The position numbers were made by a program, and so were the translations under genes. The notes under the pieces are model-generated. The model saw only the letters and a program-made list of their open reading frames with translations, searched no databases and was not told the DNA's origin. Below, in pieces: positions 1-8,439 of a DNA stretch of 40,809 nucleotides. The stretch comes from Bacillota bacterium (GTDB lineage: Bacteria; Bacillota; Negativicutes; Sporomusales; Sporomusaceae): contig JAEZVB010000081.1 in assembly GCA_023443285.1 (NCBI GenBank), positions 1 to 40,809 on the forward strand. The letters are read 5' to 3'. Each line of letters opens with the position of its first letter. Position 1 is the first letter of the stretch.

Positions 1-413
1 GCCTTAAGCTGCTCAATATCGGTTAACGAGTTAATCTCAGTAAGCATAGTAATATTTTGCTCAGTTACTCCTAATACCATAAATTTACCAGCTATTTCTA
101 TTACATATACAGCCCGGTTAGGTCCTAGTGACAATGTAGCATAAACCTTACCGCTACCAAGGCCTCCCCCACTAGTCATTTTTTTTCCTAAAAAACGCGA
201 AGTTAGATACGCAAGACCGAGAACTAACAAAAAAGTTAATAGTAAAGATACAATATATCCACTGGTTGCAAGCCAGGATGAAGTTGCTGGCTGTGGTTCC
301 TGATACTTCAAATATTCGCCCGTTTCCGCAGCAGCCAACACCCGTCCTGCAAATAAGGATAAACAGCCAAGCACAATTAGGATACGACCGTTAACGCGCA
401 GATTATTAAACAT
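1..413 (-). CDS. fliO: FliO, flagellar type III export component (partial, runs off left edge)
   Basis: FliO is a small membrane protein that helps assemble the FliP-FliQ-FliR core of the flagellar export gate. The reading frame starts at ATG 413 and is open to the window edge, giving about 137 residues. It shows a signal-like hydrophobic N-terminus (around residues 8-25, ending LAAAE), a short extracytoplasmic stretch, a second membrane helix (SGYIVSLLLTFLLVLGLAY, about residues 48-67), then the cytoplasmic FliO segment with SLGPNRAVYVIEIAGKFMVL. It lies 16 bases after cheY, exactly where fliZ/fliO sits in Firmicutes fla/che operons, with fliP expected next outside the window. Family assignment rests on topology, the SLGPNRAVYVIEI-type motif and position; start choice is the first ATG after the cheY stop. 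Confidence 0.85.
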   Translation of the reverse strand, partial: MFNNLRVNGRILIVLGCLSLFAGRVLAAAETGEYLKYQEPQPATSSWLATSGYIVSLLLTFLLVLGLAYLTSRFLGKKMTSGGGLGSGKVYATLSLGPNRAVYVIEIAGKFMVLGVTEQNITMLTEINSLTDIEQLK

Positions 414-429
414 TTATTAAGTTACCTAA

Positions 430-792
430 CTAGCCTACCGCTTTGCGGACAGCTTCTAAAACACGATCAGGTTGAAACGGCTTAACAATAAAATCGCGAG
501 CACCTGATTGAATTGCTTCAATAACCATAGCTTGCTGTCCCATTGCACTACACATTATAATTTTTGCACTAGGATCAACTTTTTTAATTTCTTTTACGGC
601 AGAAATTCCATCCATTTCGGGCATGGTGATATCCATCGTAGTCAAATCAGGTTTAAGCTCCTGCCATTTTTCCACCGCTTTGAGACCATTCTCAGCTTCT
701 CCAACAATTTCGTAACCATTTTTTGATAAAATATCTTTAATCATCATTCTCATAAAAGCAGCATCATCTACAATTAAAACTTTAATGGCCAT
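430..792 (-). CDS. cheY: CheY, chemotaxis response regulator
   Basis: A stand-alone receiver domain of 120 residues. When phosphorylated by CheA it binds the flagellar switch to control rotation. The acidic pocket D9-D10, the phospho-acceptor D54 (MDITMPEMDG), the conserved S82 (MCSAMG) and K104 (VKPF) are all present, and there is no output domain. ATG 792 is preceded by GGGGAG at suitable spacing. It sits between fliY and fliO, the same position as cheY in the Bacillus fla/che operon, so it is most likely the motility CheY rather than another single-domain regulator. FliY next to it carries the CheC-type sites that would dephosphorylate it. Confidence 0.95.
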   Translation of the reverse strand: MAIKVLIVDDAAFMRMMIKDILSKNGYEIVGEAENGLKAVEKWQELKPDLTTMDITMPEMDGISAVKEIKKVDPSAKIIMCSAMGQQAMVIEAIQSGARDFIVKPFQPDRVLEAVRKAVG

Positions 793-830
793 TACATATT
801 CTCCCCTATCTCAAATAAAATTTGGAATTA

Positions 831-1943
831 CTACTGAAGATGGCTAGCCCTTTCCAATGGAGTAATTATATCTGTAATCCGCACACCAAAGTTCTCATCA
901 ATTACTACAACTTCACCCTTGGCGATTAGTTTACCGTTAACTAGAATGTCTACTGGCTCGCCAGCAAGTTTGTCCAGTTCAACAACAGAGCCTGGTGTTA
1001 ATTCAAGTATATCACGTATTAGTTTGCGAGTCCTCCCAAGTTCAACAGTAATCTGCAGCGGAACATCCATAATAAGGCCAATATTGGTATCAACACCAGG
1101 CATACCAGCAGGTTTTAACGGAGCAAATTGAACAGGCTGAACTGCAACATTTTGCATCGGTTGCGGTTTAGGCTGTGGAGCTGGTTCTGCATACACAGGT
1201 GCAGGTTGGGGTGGAGCTGCCGCTACCGCTGGTTTAGGAGGTTCAGGCTGCGGAGCTGCCGCCGGCTTTTGCACGGCGTTTAAGAGATTTTCGACCATGT
1301 CTCTTGCGATATTAAGTGGTAAAATCTGCATAAGCTCACTATCAATCAGATCTTCCACTTCCATACGGAAAGACACACGTACTAACGCATCATCACCAGA
1401 AACAATGCTATCAATATCAGGATCAACTGCAAAATCCAGCAAATTGACTTTGGGTGGAGCAATATCTACTTTTTTCTTAAACATAGTCGATATGGAAGTT
1501 GCCGTTGAACCCATCATCTGATTCATAGATTCACTGACAGCACTCATATAGAGTTCATTAAGTTCTGAAGGCGGATTTGAACCATCGCCACCCATCATTA
1601 AGTCAGCAATAATCAAGGCATCTTGCTCTCGTACCGCTAGAATGTTGGTACCAAGCAAGCCTGTTGTATACCCCACCTCAATAACCAAATACGGCAATGG
1701 ATATTGACGTTTAACCTCATTTAAGGTGGATATCGAAACCTTCGGTGTTGTAATTGATACTCGTCTTCCTAACAGTACTGACAGTGTAGTGGCGGCAGTA
1801 CCCATAGAGATATTACCAATTTCACCTAAAGCATCTTTTTCAATATCGGATAAATCTTGCCCAGCCGGAGATGGCGAGGCTGCAACCGGTTCGCCTCTTA
1901 GTAAAGCGTCTATTTCTTCCTGGGACAGGAATCCATCACTCAT
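831..1943 (-). CDS. fliY: FliY, flagellar switch protein and CheY-P phosphatase
   Basis: FliY is part of the C-ring of Firmicutes flagella and dephosphorylates CheY-P. Residues about 1-15 (FLSQEEIDALLRG) resemble the CheY-P binding peptide of FliM. The middle is a CheC-like domain with two phosphatase-type helices, GEIGNISMGTAATT near residue 40 and SAVSESMNQMMGS near residue 135. A Pro/Ala/Gln-rich linker (about 230-275) leads to a C-terminal SpoA/FliN domain (LGRTRKLIRDILELTPGSV). I chose ATG 1943 rather than ATG 1952 because AAGGAG directly abuts the earlier codon but lies 9 bases before the later one. The start overlaps the fliM stop by 8 bases (coupled translation). About 370 residues, normal for FliY. 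Confidence 0.95.
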   Translation of the reverse strand: MSDGFLSQEEIDALLRGEPVAASPSPAGQDLSDIEKDALGEIGNISMGTAATTLSVLLGRRVSITTPKVSISTLNEVKRQYPLPYLVIEVGYTTGLLGTNILAVREQDALIIADLMMGGDGSNPPSELNELYMSAVSESMNQMMGSTATSISTMFKKKVDIAPPKVNLLDFAVDPDIDSIVSGDDALVRVSFRMEVEDLIDSELMQILPLNIARDMVENLLNAVQKPAAAPQPEPPKPAVAAAPPQPAPVYAEPAPQPKPQPMQNVAVQPVQFAPLKPAGMPGVDTNIGLIMDVPLQITVELGRTRKLIRDILELTPGSVVELDKLAGEPVDILVNGKLIAKGEVVVIDENFGVRITDIITPLERASHLQ

Positions 1944-2940
1944 TATTATCATCTCCTTGGGAAATTACTTGGGTTATTTGTACTGCATTTTTATTCGAAA
2001 TAAGCCCCGGTTTACACTTAAATTTTTCTTTGTTACCAATAATAATACTTAAGTCATTTTCCGCTTTGGTTTCGAGTTGCAACACATCGCCAACTCCTAA
2101 GTCCAAAAGCTCATGGACAGTAACAGTAGCCCGTCCAAGTTCAACAATAAGCGGAATAAATGTTTTTTCAAGCTTTCGTTTTAGCACATTTAGGGTTTCC
2201 GGTGATTCTTGTTTAGCAGTTGCTGACGAAACCCAGAATGTAGTTGTCAATTTGGACATAATCGGTTCAAGCACCAAATACGGAATACAGATATTCATTA
2301 ATCCTTCCGCTTGGCCAATCTTAGCTTGCAGGGTAATGAGCACTACCATATCATTAGGTGGAACAATTTGAGTAAACTGCGGATTGGTCTCTAATGCCTC
2401 CATGCGTGGCTCAATCGCCACAACCTGTTTCCAGGCTTCTTGCATATTATCCATGGCTTTATTAATTACTTTCCGGATAATCGCTTCCTCAATATCAGTC
2501 AAAGCACGTGGTTTTGCCGGTGGCAAGCCCGGACCACCAAATAAGCGATCAATAATGGCAAGTACAATATTAGGATTTATCTCTAATATTGCGTTGCCTT
2601 TAAGAGGTCTCATCTGAAAAATACTAATTACACTGGGGTTTGGCATTGACCGGATAAACTCTTCATAGGTTAGTTGGTCAACAGAAGCAACATCAATATG
2701 AATGAGTGTCCGAAGATGCGCCGACAGGTACGTATTAAGCAAACGCGCAAAGTTCTCGTGCATCATATAAATAGTACGAATTTGATCCTTAGAAAACTTA
2801 TCTGGGCGTCTAAAATCATATATTTTGATTTTCCGCTGCTTTTCCTCGGTTTTTATCTCTTCAGCAGTTACAACGCCGGTAGATAAAGCTGACAATAGTT
2901 CATCAATTTCAGATTGTGATAATACATCGGGTCCTGCCAA
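1936..2940 (-). CDS. fliM: FliM, flagellar motor switch protein
   Basis: FliM forms the middle of the C-ring and is the docking site for CheY-P. The 334-residue protein has the N-terminal CheY-P binding segment (VLSQSEIDELLSAL, residues 5-18), a CheC-like middle domain starting near residue 45 (RRPDKFSKDQIRTIYMMHENF) and a SpoA domain at the C-terminus (VELGRATVTVHELLDLGVGDV, near 268-288). The start codon is TTG at 2940, supported by AAAGGAGG seven bases upstream; no ATG is better placed. The end overlaps the start of fliY. It follows fliL, as in Bacillus. Confidence 0.96.
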   Translation of the reverse strand: MAGPDVLSQSEIDELLSALSTGVVTAEEIKTEEKQRKIKIYDFRRPDKFSKDQIRTIYMMHENFARLLNTYLSAHLRTLIHIDVASVDQLTYEEFIRSMPNPSVISIFQMRPLKGNAILEINPNIVLAIIDRLFGGPGLPPAKPRALTDIEEAIIRKVINKAMDNMQEAWKQVVAIEPRMEALETNPQFTQIVPPNDMVVLITLQAKIGQAEGLMNICIPYLVLEPIMSKLTTTFWVSSATAKQESPETLNVLKRKLEKTFIPLIVELGRATVTVHELLDLGVGDVLQLETKAENDLSIIIGNKEKFKCKPGLISNKNAVQITQVISQGDDNNE

Positions 2941-3025
2941 TCCTCACCCTCCTTTCATAAAGAAAGTAATGCCAAAACTAATTAACCACTATTCATTTCA
3001 TTATACTAGAAGACTAATCGCAAAG

Positions 3026-3505
3026 CTACTGTAAAACAAAATTGGTAATGTAAATATCATACACTCTGTCTTCACCAAGTGTTGTATTAATTTCATTTTT
3101 TAACAGTTCTTTTAATTGCTCTTGCTTAGATGGGTCAAAGTCTTCAATCTTTTGCGAACGCAAAACGTAAATAGCAGTATCCAATATCTTTATTTCTTCG
3201 GGTGACGGCATTTTCCCTTCCTTGGGCGCTGCATTTTTGCCTGGTTTAATTTCTACAATAACGCCAATTTTTAGATAGCGGCCACTATTTACACCGCCAA
3301 TATTCAAAATTAATCCATCTTTGGCATCACCTAGCTTTATAAACTGTCCAGGCTCATGCTGAGCAGACTTTTTCTCCACAGTTTGATCTGTCACAACTCT
3401 TGTTGCAATTAAATACGAAATACCACCGGCCAAAATTAAGCCCACAACAATTAAAATAATAATAACCATCATTGACATCTTCTTGGGTTTTTCCTCTTCA
3501 GCCAC
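3026..3505 (-). CDS. fliL: FliL, stator-associated flagellar protein
   Basis: FliL is a single-pass membrane protein that surrounds the MotAB stator and supports torque generation. The 159-residue product has a short charged cytoplasmic N-terminus (EEEKPKK), one membrane helix (about residues 12-33, MVIIILIVVGLILAGGISYL) and a periplasmic stomatin-like domain ending in VYDIYITNFVLQ. The start is GTG 3505, supported by GGAGGT six bases upstream. It lies between flbD and fliM, the standard order. Length is typical. Confidence 0.93.
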   Translation of the reverse strand: MAEEEKPKKMSMMVIIILIVVGLILAGGISYLIATRVVTDQTVEKKSAQHEPGQFIKLGDAKDGLILNIGGVNSGRYLKIGVIVEIKPGKNAAPKEGKMPSPEEIKILDTAIYVLRSQKIEDFDPSKQEQLKELLKNEINTTLGEDRVYDIYITNFVLQ

Positions 3506-3570
3506 TGGCGCACCTCCCTCAGTGTAAAATGTATCACTTATTAATTAGATAATCGCAAGGCATTTCAGCA

Positions 3571-3768
3571 TTAACGCATATTTCTAAATAATGCCCGCCG
3601 ATAATCCATCACCATACGGACTATCTCGTCCATAGATTCTTCGACAATGATTTTTTTTCCACTGGTTAACGTAATAACAGTATCTGGTGTCTCTTCCATA
3701 GTTTCAATCAATTCGGCATTAATCACAAAATCACGGTTCTGTGATTTGAGTTTGGTAACCTTTATCAT
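3571..3768 (-). CDS. flbD: FlbD/SwrD-family flagellar protein
   Basis: A 65-residue protein of the FlbD family (YlzI/SwrD of Bacillus), encoded between flgE and fliL. SwrD is reported to raise swarming motor power, though its mechanism is unclear. The sequence MIKVTKLKSQNRDFVINAEL with TPDTVITLTSGKKIIVEES is the family signature. An in-frame extension to 3813 is possible, but AGGGAG lies nine bases before ATG 3768 and family members begin at this methionine, so I use 3768. Confidence 0.9.
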   Translation of the reverse strand: MIKVTKLKSQNRDFVINAELIETMEETPDTVITLTSGKKIIVEESMDEIVRMVMDYRRALFRNMR

Positions 3769-3892
3769 GCAAATTCTCCCTTTACTATTTACTTTTCTTC
3801 CTAAAGAAAACACGGCTTGCGCCGAGCCTTTGGCGAAAGCGGAAGTCGATGTTGCCCTTATCCTGTTTTTAAGAAAGTTATACTTTCTGTTA

Positions 3893-3935
3893 GGGTAAAA
3901 ATAGGCAGCGGAAGGGAGGAATTCCCCCCGCTACC
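3893..3935 (-). terminator. hairpin between flgE and flbD, possible attenuating terminator
   Basis: On the minus strand an inverted repeat pairs GGTAGCGG with CCGCTGCC (one G-T pair), with a GGGG...CCTCCC inner arm, and is followed by TATTTTTA. This has the form of a weak intrinsic terminator just after the flgE stop, inside the operon. It could lower expression of flbD and the switch genes relative to the abundant hook protein, or simply stabilise the flgE mRNA end. Confidence 0.5.
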
Positions 3936-3946
3936 TCTAATTAACA

Positions 3947-5608
3947 TTACCGTTTCAGATTAGCTAATTGCTCCAGCATTTCATCAGTTGTGGTAATGAT
4001 TTTGGAGTTAGCCTGGAAACCACGCTGAGTAATAATCATATCACTGAACTGCTGAGCTAAATCGACGTTAGACATTTCTAATGTCCCTGCGGTAAAAGTA
4101 CCTCGTCCCCCTGAACCGCCTGTACCAATCTGAGCATCCCCTGAGTTGTTTGACTTAGCATATAAACTATCCCCTACTTTGCTTAAACCGCCCGGATTAT
4201 TGAATACAGCTAGAGCTACCTGTCCAAGATTCTGGGTTCTACCATTTGTAAAACCACCAACAATGACTCCACTCTGGTCAATAGTTAACTTAGCAAGATC
4301 CAGTGTGCCTGCTGCGTAACCATCGCCGTTGGTAGCCCTAAGTGTAGATTCACCACCATATTGGGTCAGAGAATTATAGTTCATATTAATTGCCATAGCA
4401 TTAGCTCCGCCAGTAGGAGTTATCGCCAGTGACCCTGCTGTTCCACCCGCCGTATAAGTAGCTGCACTACTGCCAACAAATGTACCAGCACCTGGAGCTA
4501 CTTGAGCTCCCCCAAAGGTCATAGTTACCGTACGGGTTATGCCGCCTTCTTTATAGCTGATAGCTGGCGCCGGAGCTGAAAAAGTATAAGGCCCAGTACC
4601 ATGAGGCCAAGTAACAGTACCTTTGGCTGCAGAAGCTGTTGAATCACTAAGATCGGTAATGGTATAATCCCACTTTCCATCAGTAGGTGCTGCACTGTCC
4701 TGTTGAGTATTTGTAAAGGTCATTTTAAAAGTGTGTGCTACACCGTTACTGTCTAAAACTGTATGATACGCAGTCGATTTCGAATTAAGATCGTTATTAA
4801 GTTGGAGATTGTTAATATTAATTCCTGCAGTTGGCAGGGTAGCAGCCGCTACAGTTTTAGTACTAACATATTTCCCTTCATTATCAAATTCAATTTCATT
4901 AATTGCACCACCAGCAACTGGTCCACCAGTAATCGTTCCATCTGTAACTTTTGAGGTTGAAAGCCATTTATTATTGGCTACTTTTACAAAAGTAGTACTT
5001 ACTGAATGCGCATTGCCCAGACTATCATATACATCAACTGATGATGTGGCAATCTTTCCTATTTCTGCATCAGCCGAAAGGTTATTAATAAAATCATACA
5101 TCGTAGTAGCTTTAGCAGGCATGGTAGAGCCAACAGGAACTTTTATATTGGTAGTTGCACCACTAGCATTAATCACACCGTTAGCGTCTGCCATCCAGCC
5201 CACTACCTTTAAGCCGGTACCTGGCACCAGATAATTACCTTGTACATCAAAGTCGAAATTACCTGCTCTTGTATAGTATTGATTGGGTCCATCTTGTACA
5301 ATGAAGAAACCCTGACCCTGGATCGATAGGTCGGTCTGCTTGCCGGTAGTCTGATAGCTACCATCAGTAAAGATGGTATCTATACTAGCAACGCCCATAC
5401 CAAGACCAATCTGCTTAGGGTTAGTACCGCCGCGATTGCCTTGAGCAGCAGATGCTCCTTGCATGTTTTGGCTCAAAATATCCTGAAAGTTAACTCTGCT
5501 TGCTTTAAAACCAGCGGTATTTACGTTAGCAATGTTATTGCCAATAACGTCCATACGGGTCTGGTGGTTTTTCAGACCGGCTACACCGGAAAATAGTGAA
5601 CGCATCAT
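3947..5608 (-). CDS. flgE: FlgE, flagellar hook protein
   Basis: FlgE polymerises into the hook that joins the rod to the filament. The N-terminus (MMRSLFSGVAGLKNHQTRMD, then NNIANVNTAGFKAS) and the C-terminus (SNVDLAQQFSDMIITQRGFQ, then TTTDEMLEQLANL) are the conserved rod/hook helices that form the D0 core. The roughly 400 residues between them, rich in Gly, Ala, Thr and Asn, are the surface-exposed variable domains. 553 residues is long compared with short enteric hooks but normal for Firmicutes. The ATG is preceded by AGGAGG eleven bases upstream; a second ATG follows directly and could also be used. A short AT-rich gap of 111 bases separates it from the preceding operon gene. Confidence 0.95.
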   Translation of the reverse strand: MMRSLFSGVAGLKNHQTRMDVIGNNIANVNTAGFKASRVNFQDILSQNMQGASAAQGNRGGTNPKQIGLGMGVASIDTIFTDGSYQTTGKQTDLSIQGQGFFIVQDGPNQYYTRAGNFDFDVQGNYLVPGTGLKVVGWMADANGVINASGATTNIKVPVGSTMPAKATTMYDFINNLSADAEIGKIATSSVDVYDSLGNAHSVSTTFVKVANNKWLSTSKVTDGTITGGPVAGGAINEIEFDNEGKYVSTKTVAAATLPTAGININNLQLNNDLNSKSTAYHTVLDSNGVAHTFKMTFTNTQQDSAAPTDGKWDYTITDLSDSTASAAKGTVTWPHGTGPYTFSAPAPAISYKEGGITRTVTMTFGGAQVAPGAGTFVGSSAATYTAGGTAGSLAITPTGGANAMAINMNYNSLTQYGGESTLRATNGDGYAAGTLDLAKLTIDQSGVIVGGFTNGRTQNLGQVALAVFNNPGGLSKVGDSLYAKSNNSGDAQIGTGGSGGRGTFTAGTLEMSNVDLAQQFSDMIITQRGFQANSKIITTTDEMLEQLANLKR

Positions 5609-5719
5609 AGGTAAAGTGACCTCCTATTTTATTATATATATCTCTCTAGTATTATTTCTAGTATTATTGACTGCCTCAGTCATTCAGCAGTATTACGGGC
5701 TTCCTCAAGAGGTCCAGCC

Positions 5720-6121
5720 CTAAATAATCACGGCACTATCAATATTGGTAAAAACATTATCTTTAATAGTGGCACCGTCCATAGCCGTTATGACAGTCTT
5801 GTTTTTGACACTGACGACAAATGCCAAGCTGTCGTTCATTAGGATAAGCGACTCTTTGGCACCTTTTTGTGCCGCCTTCTCAACCGCTTGCCCTAGCTTA
5901 TCTAATTGCGAACTGTCAAGGTGAATATTTCGGCTATGTAAGCGTTGCAGGGCATGTTGGGAAAATTTAACCCCTGATATTTCCTGTTGCAACAACTGAT
6001 TAAAACTGGAACCGGTGGTTGCTTTATTGGCAGAACCTGTTTGGGTTGCAGTAGTTGATTGATTTGGCGAAATAACCGGCGCTAACGGCTGGTAGGTAGT
6101 ATAGATACGATTATCAGCCAT
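5720..6121 (-). CDS. flagellar operon protein, TIGR02530 type (hook-associated, unknown function)
   Basis: A 133-residue protein encoded between flgD and flgE. The sequence matches the pattern of the 'flagellar operon protein' family: a short N-terminus (MADNRIYTTYQPLAPVISP), a low-complexity Thr/Ser/Gln linker, then a conserved block FSQHALQRLHSRNIHLDSSQ and a C-terminal strand-rich domain (FVVSVKNKTVITAMDG). Its role is not established; position suggests hook assembly. An in-frame TTG at 6148 exists, but ATG 6121 matches family starts and overlaps the flgD stop by 8 bases, so translation is probably coupled. No clear ribosome binding site precedes either codon. Confidence 0.8.
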   Translation of the reverse strand: MADNRIYTTYQPLAPVISPNQSTTATQTGSANKATTGSSFNQLLQQEISGVKFSQHALQRLHSRNIHLDSSQLDKLGQAVEKAAQKGAKESLILMNDSLAFVVSVKNKTVITAMDGATIKDNVFTNIDSAVII

Positions 6122-6743
6122 TACTGGTTGCATGCGGCGGATACTCAACTGCCGTTACTTTGTTCATATCAATGAAAGTATCACCAATTAACAATTTTGC
6201 TTCACCATCAACTACCTTTGCACTTAAAACAATTCCGGATATTGGTTTAGCGGTAGTGCTGTCAGTCCAGGTAACCTTCATGCCAATCATACTACTAGCT
6301 TCTACCATAGCTTCTGCCACTCGCGTGGAAGCATGATTAGTTGTCTGCGTCGTAGCCTCAACTGCCGTTACTTTGCTTAGTTCAACGGACGTATTGCCAA
6401 CTACCAGTTTGGGTTCACCGCTGACTACCCGGACGCTTGAAACAACCCCTGACATTTCCTTAGCAGTAGAACTGTCAGTCCAGAAAACTTTAGAACCAAT
6501 CATATTGCTGGCTTGGGTCATCTGCATGGAAGTATTCAGATTCTTCATTTGCTCCAGACTGGTAAACTGCGCCATTTGCGCAATAAAATCTTTATCCTCC
6601 ATCGGGTTCAACGGATCCTGATACTGCAATTGCGTAAGCAACAGTTTTAGAAACTCATCCTTACCAAGGTCAGTAGAGTCTGTTTTTTTCTTAGTCTCAT
6701 TAGTGGATGGAGTTTGCGTAATACCTGGAATTGCATTAGCCAT
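6114..6743 (-). CDS. flgD: FlgD, hook-capping scaffold with duplicated C-terminal domain
   Basis: FlgD caps the growing hook and guides FlgE assembly. The N-terminal half has the family core LGKDEFLKLLLTQLQYQDPL and NPMEDKDFIAQMAQFTSLEQ (residues about 26-70). The C-terminal half contains two tandem copies of one small beta domain: ASNMIGSKVFWTDSSTAKEM...VELSKVTAVE and ASSMIGMKVTWTDSTTAKPI...IDMNKVTAVE, with a period of 71 residues (213 bases). Bacillus-type short FlgD proteins have a single such domain, so this one looks internally duplicated. AAGGAGG precedes ATG 6743 at good spacing. The end overlaps the next gene. Confidence 0.94.
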   Translation of the reverse strand: MANAIPGITQTPSTNETKKKTDSTDLGKDEFLKLLLTQLQYQDPLNPMEDKDFIAQMAQFTSLEQMKNLNTSMQMTQASNMIGSKVFWTDSSTAKEMSGVVSSVRVVSGEPKLVVGNTSVELSKVTAVEATTQTTNHASTRVAEAMVEASSMIGMKVTWTDSTTAKPISGIVLSAKVVDGEAKLLIGDTFIDMNKVTAVEYPPHATSNG

Positions 6744-6760
6744 ATTGGCACCTCCTTTTT

Positions 6761-8395
6761 TTAAATACGATAATCTACACCTGATTGCGAGCCAACTCCT
6801 GGTAGGCTACCGCCTGCCAATTCGCCTTCCACAGCTTCAACAAAATCATCGGCAGACTTTTTGTTAGTAAACTTCATTAATTGCTGCTGCTGATTTTTGT
6901 CTTGCCCATGGTTAGGCTGGAATTGACTGAGACCGGCATACACACTAACATTATCCACCTTAAGTCCGGTATTGGCTAATTCTTGTTTGAGTTGTGGCAA
7001 AGAAGCCTCAATCAAACTGCGCACTTCTGGATTGTTGGAATGGAAGCTGGCATTTACCACGCCATTTTCAACAGCAACCTTGAGGGTAAGCTCACCAAGA
7101 TGCTCCGGTTTGAGCTGCATAATCATTTCCGTGTTCTGCTGTTTGGTAATAATTTTTGCCTGCTCAACAATTTGATCCACCACTTGATATACATCAGGAG
7201 TTGCTTGGGCTTGGATTTCAGTAGGTTTTGCTGACAAAGTGGCACCACCAGAGGAAACCAATGTAGCCTCTAAATTTTGAGCAAATGTAGTAGAATTTGT
7301 TACTTCTACCCCCTTGTTAGGTATATCCTGAGCAACTTTCAGAGTACCCGTATCAGTTAGTCCCTCACCTTGTTGTTCACCGCTAAGGTTTGAACGTAAA
7401 GAACTTTGTTGTTGATTAGCTTCAATTGCCGCTATGGGAGCTTGCTCTTGCTCACTAGGCTGCAGTTCCTGTGCAGTAGTCATGCTATTTGCCGTAGTGA
7501 TAGCTTCTGCTTTTACTGTTTGGCTCTGGGTAGCAACGGCCTGCTGCGCTAAAGCTGCTCCACTCGGGTTTTGAACAGTTCCTACCTTCGCTGTTGGCTG
7601 CTCTTGCCTGCTTACAGTCACTTGCGACAACAATGTGGCATTAGGATTTTGATCACCTTCAACCTTTACAGCTTGGTTTTGTATATTTACCGTATCTACT
7701 GATGGTTGCGTTGAATTTACTTGCTCTGACGTATTACTTGACACTACGTCTGTAACACTTCCAGCTAGCTTATTCAGCATCTCAGGAGCTGCTTGCCCGG
7801 CTTGGACTAGGTTAGTCACCGCATTTTGCTTCTGATTACTTTGATTATTACTGCCAGAATCACTTACTGAAGCAGCTGCGGTCTCTGCTTGTACAAACTT
7901 AGATATAGTCTCTGCTGTAGATATAGCAACAGTAGGTTGTTGTACTGGAACCACCGGTGGTGCAGTAGCATTCACTGTGTTTACTGCATTCGCTGTGTTT
8001 GCTGTGCTTGCAACTGGTATGGCAAGAGGTATTTGAGCAGCTAATGCAGCATTGGCAAGGTTTGTTAACACATCCTGAGTCAACAAGTTGCTTTCGTCAT
8101 GCGAAGTATTATCGCCCTCTACACTCTCAGCAGTGTCAGTAGCTGTTGGTTCTTGGTTAGTCGTTGCATTGGTTTTCTTATCAACATTGTTTGTTAGCGT
8201 AGAATCCTTTGAATCCCCGGCTGAAATTTGTTCCTGCTCATTGACCGTTGCTTCGTTAGACTGAGAAACAGCTTTATTCAGTGTATCGCTAAAGCTAGTC
8301 TTCGATTGACTTTTTGTGCTGCTACTCGAACTTTTGCTAGCTGTCGCCTGAGCTGTTTTTGACTGAGTTGGCAATAAATTAAGCGCTATATTCAT
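6761..8395 (-). CDS. fliK: FliK, hook-length control protein
   Basis: FliK is a secreted molecular ruler that ends hook growth and switches the export gate to filament substrates. The 544-residue protein is mostly low-complexity (Gln, Thr, Ser, Asn, Ala), as expected for a ruler, with a short TANTANAVNTVN-type repeat near residue 130. The conserved C-terminal Flg_hook domain lies at about 420-500 (MQLKPEHLGELTLKVAVENG, then SLPQLKQELANTGLKVDNVS). AGGGAGGTG precedes ATG 8395. It lies between motE and flgD, its usual place. The N-terminal two-thirds cannot be recognised by sequence alone. Confidence 0.92.
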   Translation of the reverse strand: MNIALNLLPTQSKTAQATASKSSSSSTKSQSKTSFSDTLNKAVSQSNEATVNEQEQISAGDSKDSTLTNNVDKKTNATTNQEPTATDTAESVEGDNTSHDESNLLTQDVLTNLANAALAAQIPLAIPVASTANTANAVNTVNATAPPVVPVQQPTVAISTAETISKFVQAETAAASVSDSGSNNQSNQKQNAVTNLVQAGQAAPEMLNKLAGSVTDVVSSNTSEQVNSTQPSVDTVNIQNQAVKVEGDQNPNATLLSQVTVSRQEQPTAKVGTVQNPSGAALAQQAVATQSQTVKAEAITTANSMTTAQELQPSEQEQAPIAAIEANQQQSSLRSNLSGEQQGEGLTDTGTLKVAQDIPNKGVEVTNSTTFAQNLEATLVSSGGATLSAKPTEIQAQATPDVYQVVDQIVEQAKIITKQQNTEMIMQLKPEHLGELTLKVAVENGVVNASFHSNNPEVRSLIEASLPQLKQELANTGLKVDNVSVYAGLSQFQPNHGQDKNQQQQLMKFTNKKSADDFVEAVEGELAGGSLPGVGSQSGVDYRI

Positions 8396-8439
8396 CTTTT
8401 CACCTCCCTTCCGTCTTTTGCTTTTTTTGCTATATCACG

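Noticed and set aside
1871..2371. 166-residue plus-strand frame antisense to fliM and fliY
   Set aside because: It lies wholly inside two well-supported genes, has no recognisable domain and no ribosome site; the codon pattern follows the opposite strand.
7950..8030. Short repeats in fliK as a possible variable-number repeat
   Set aside because: They encode the low-complexity ruler segment (TANTANAVNTVN-like) and are imperfect and few; this is normal for FliK.
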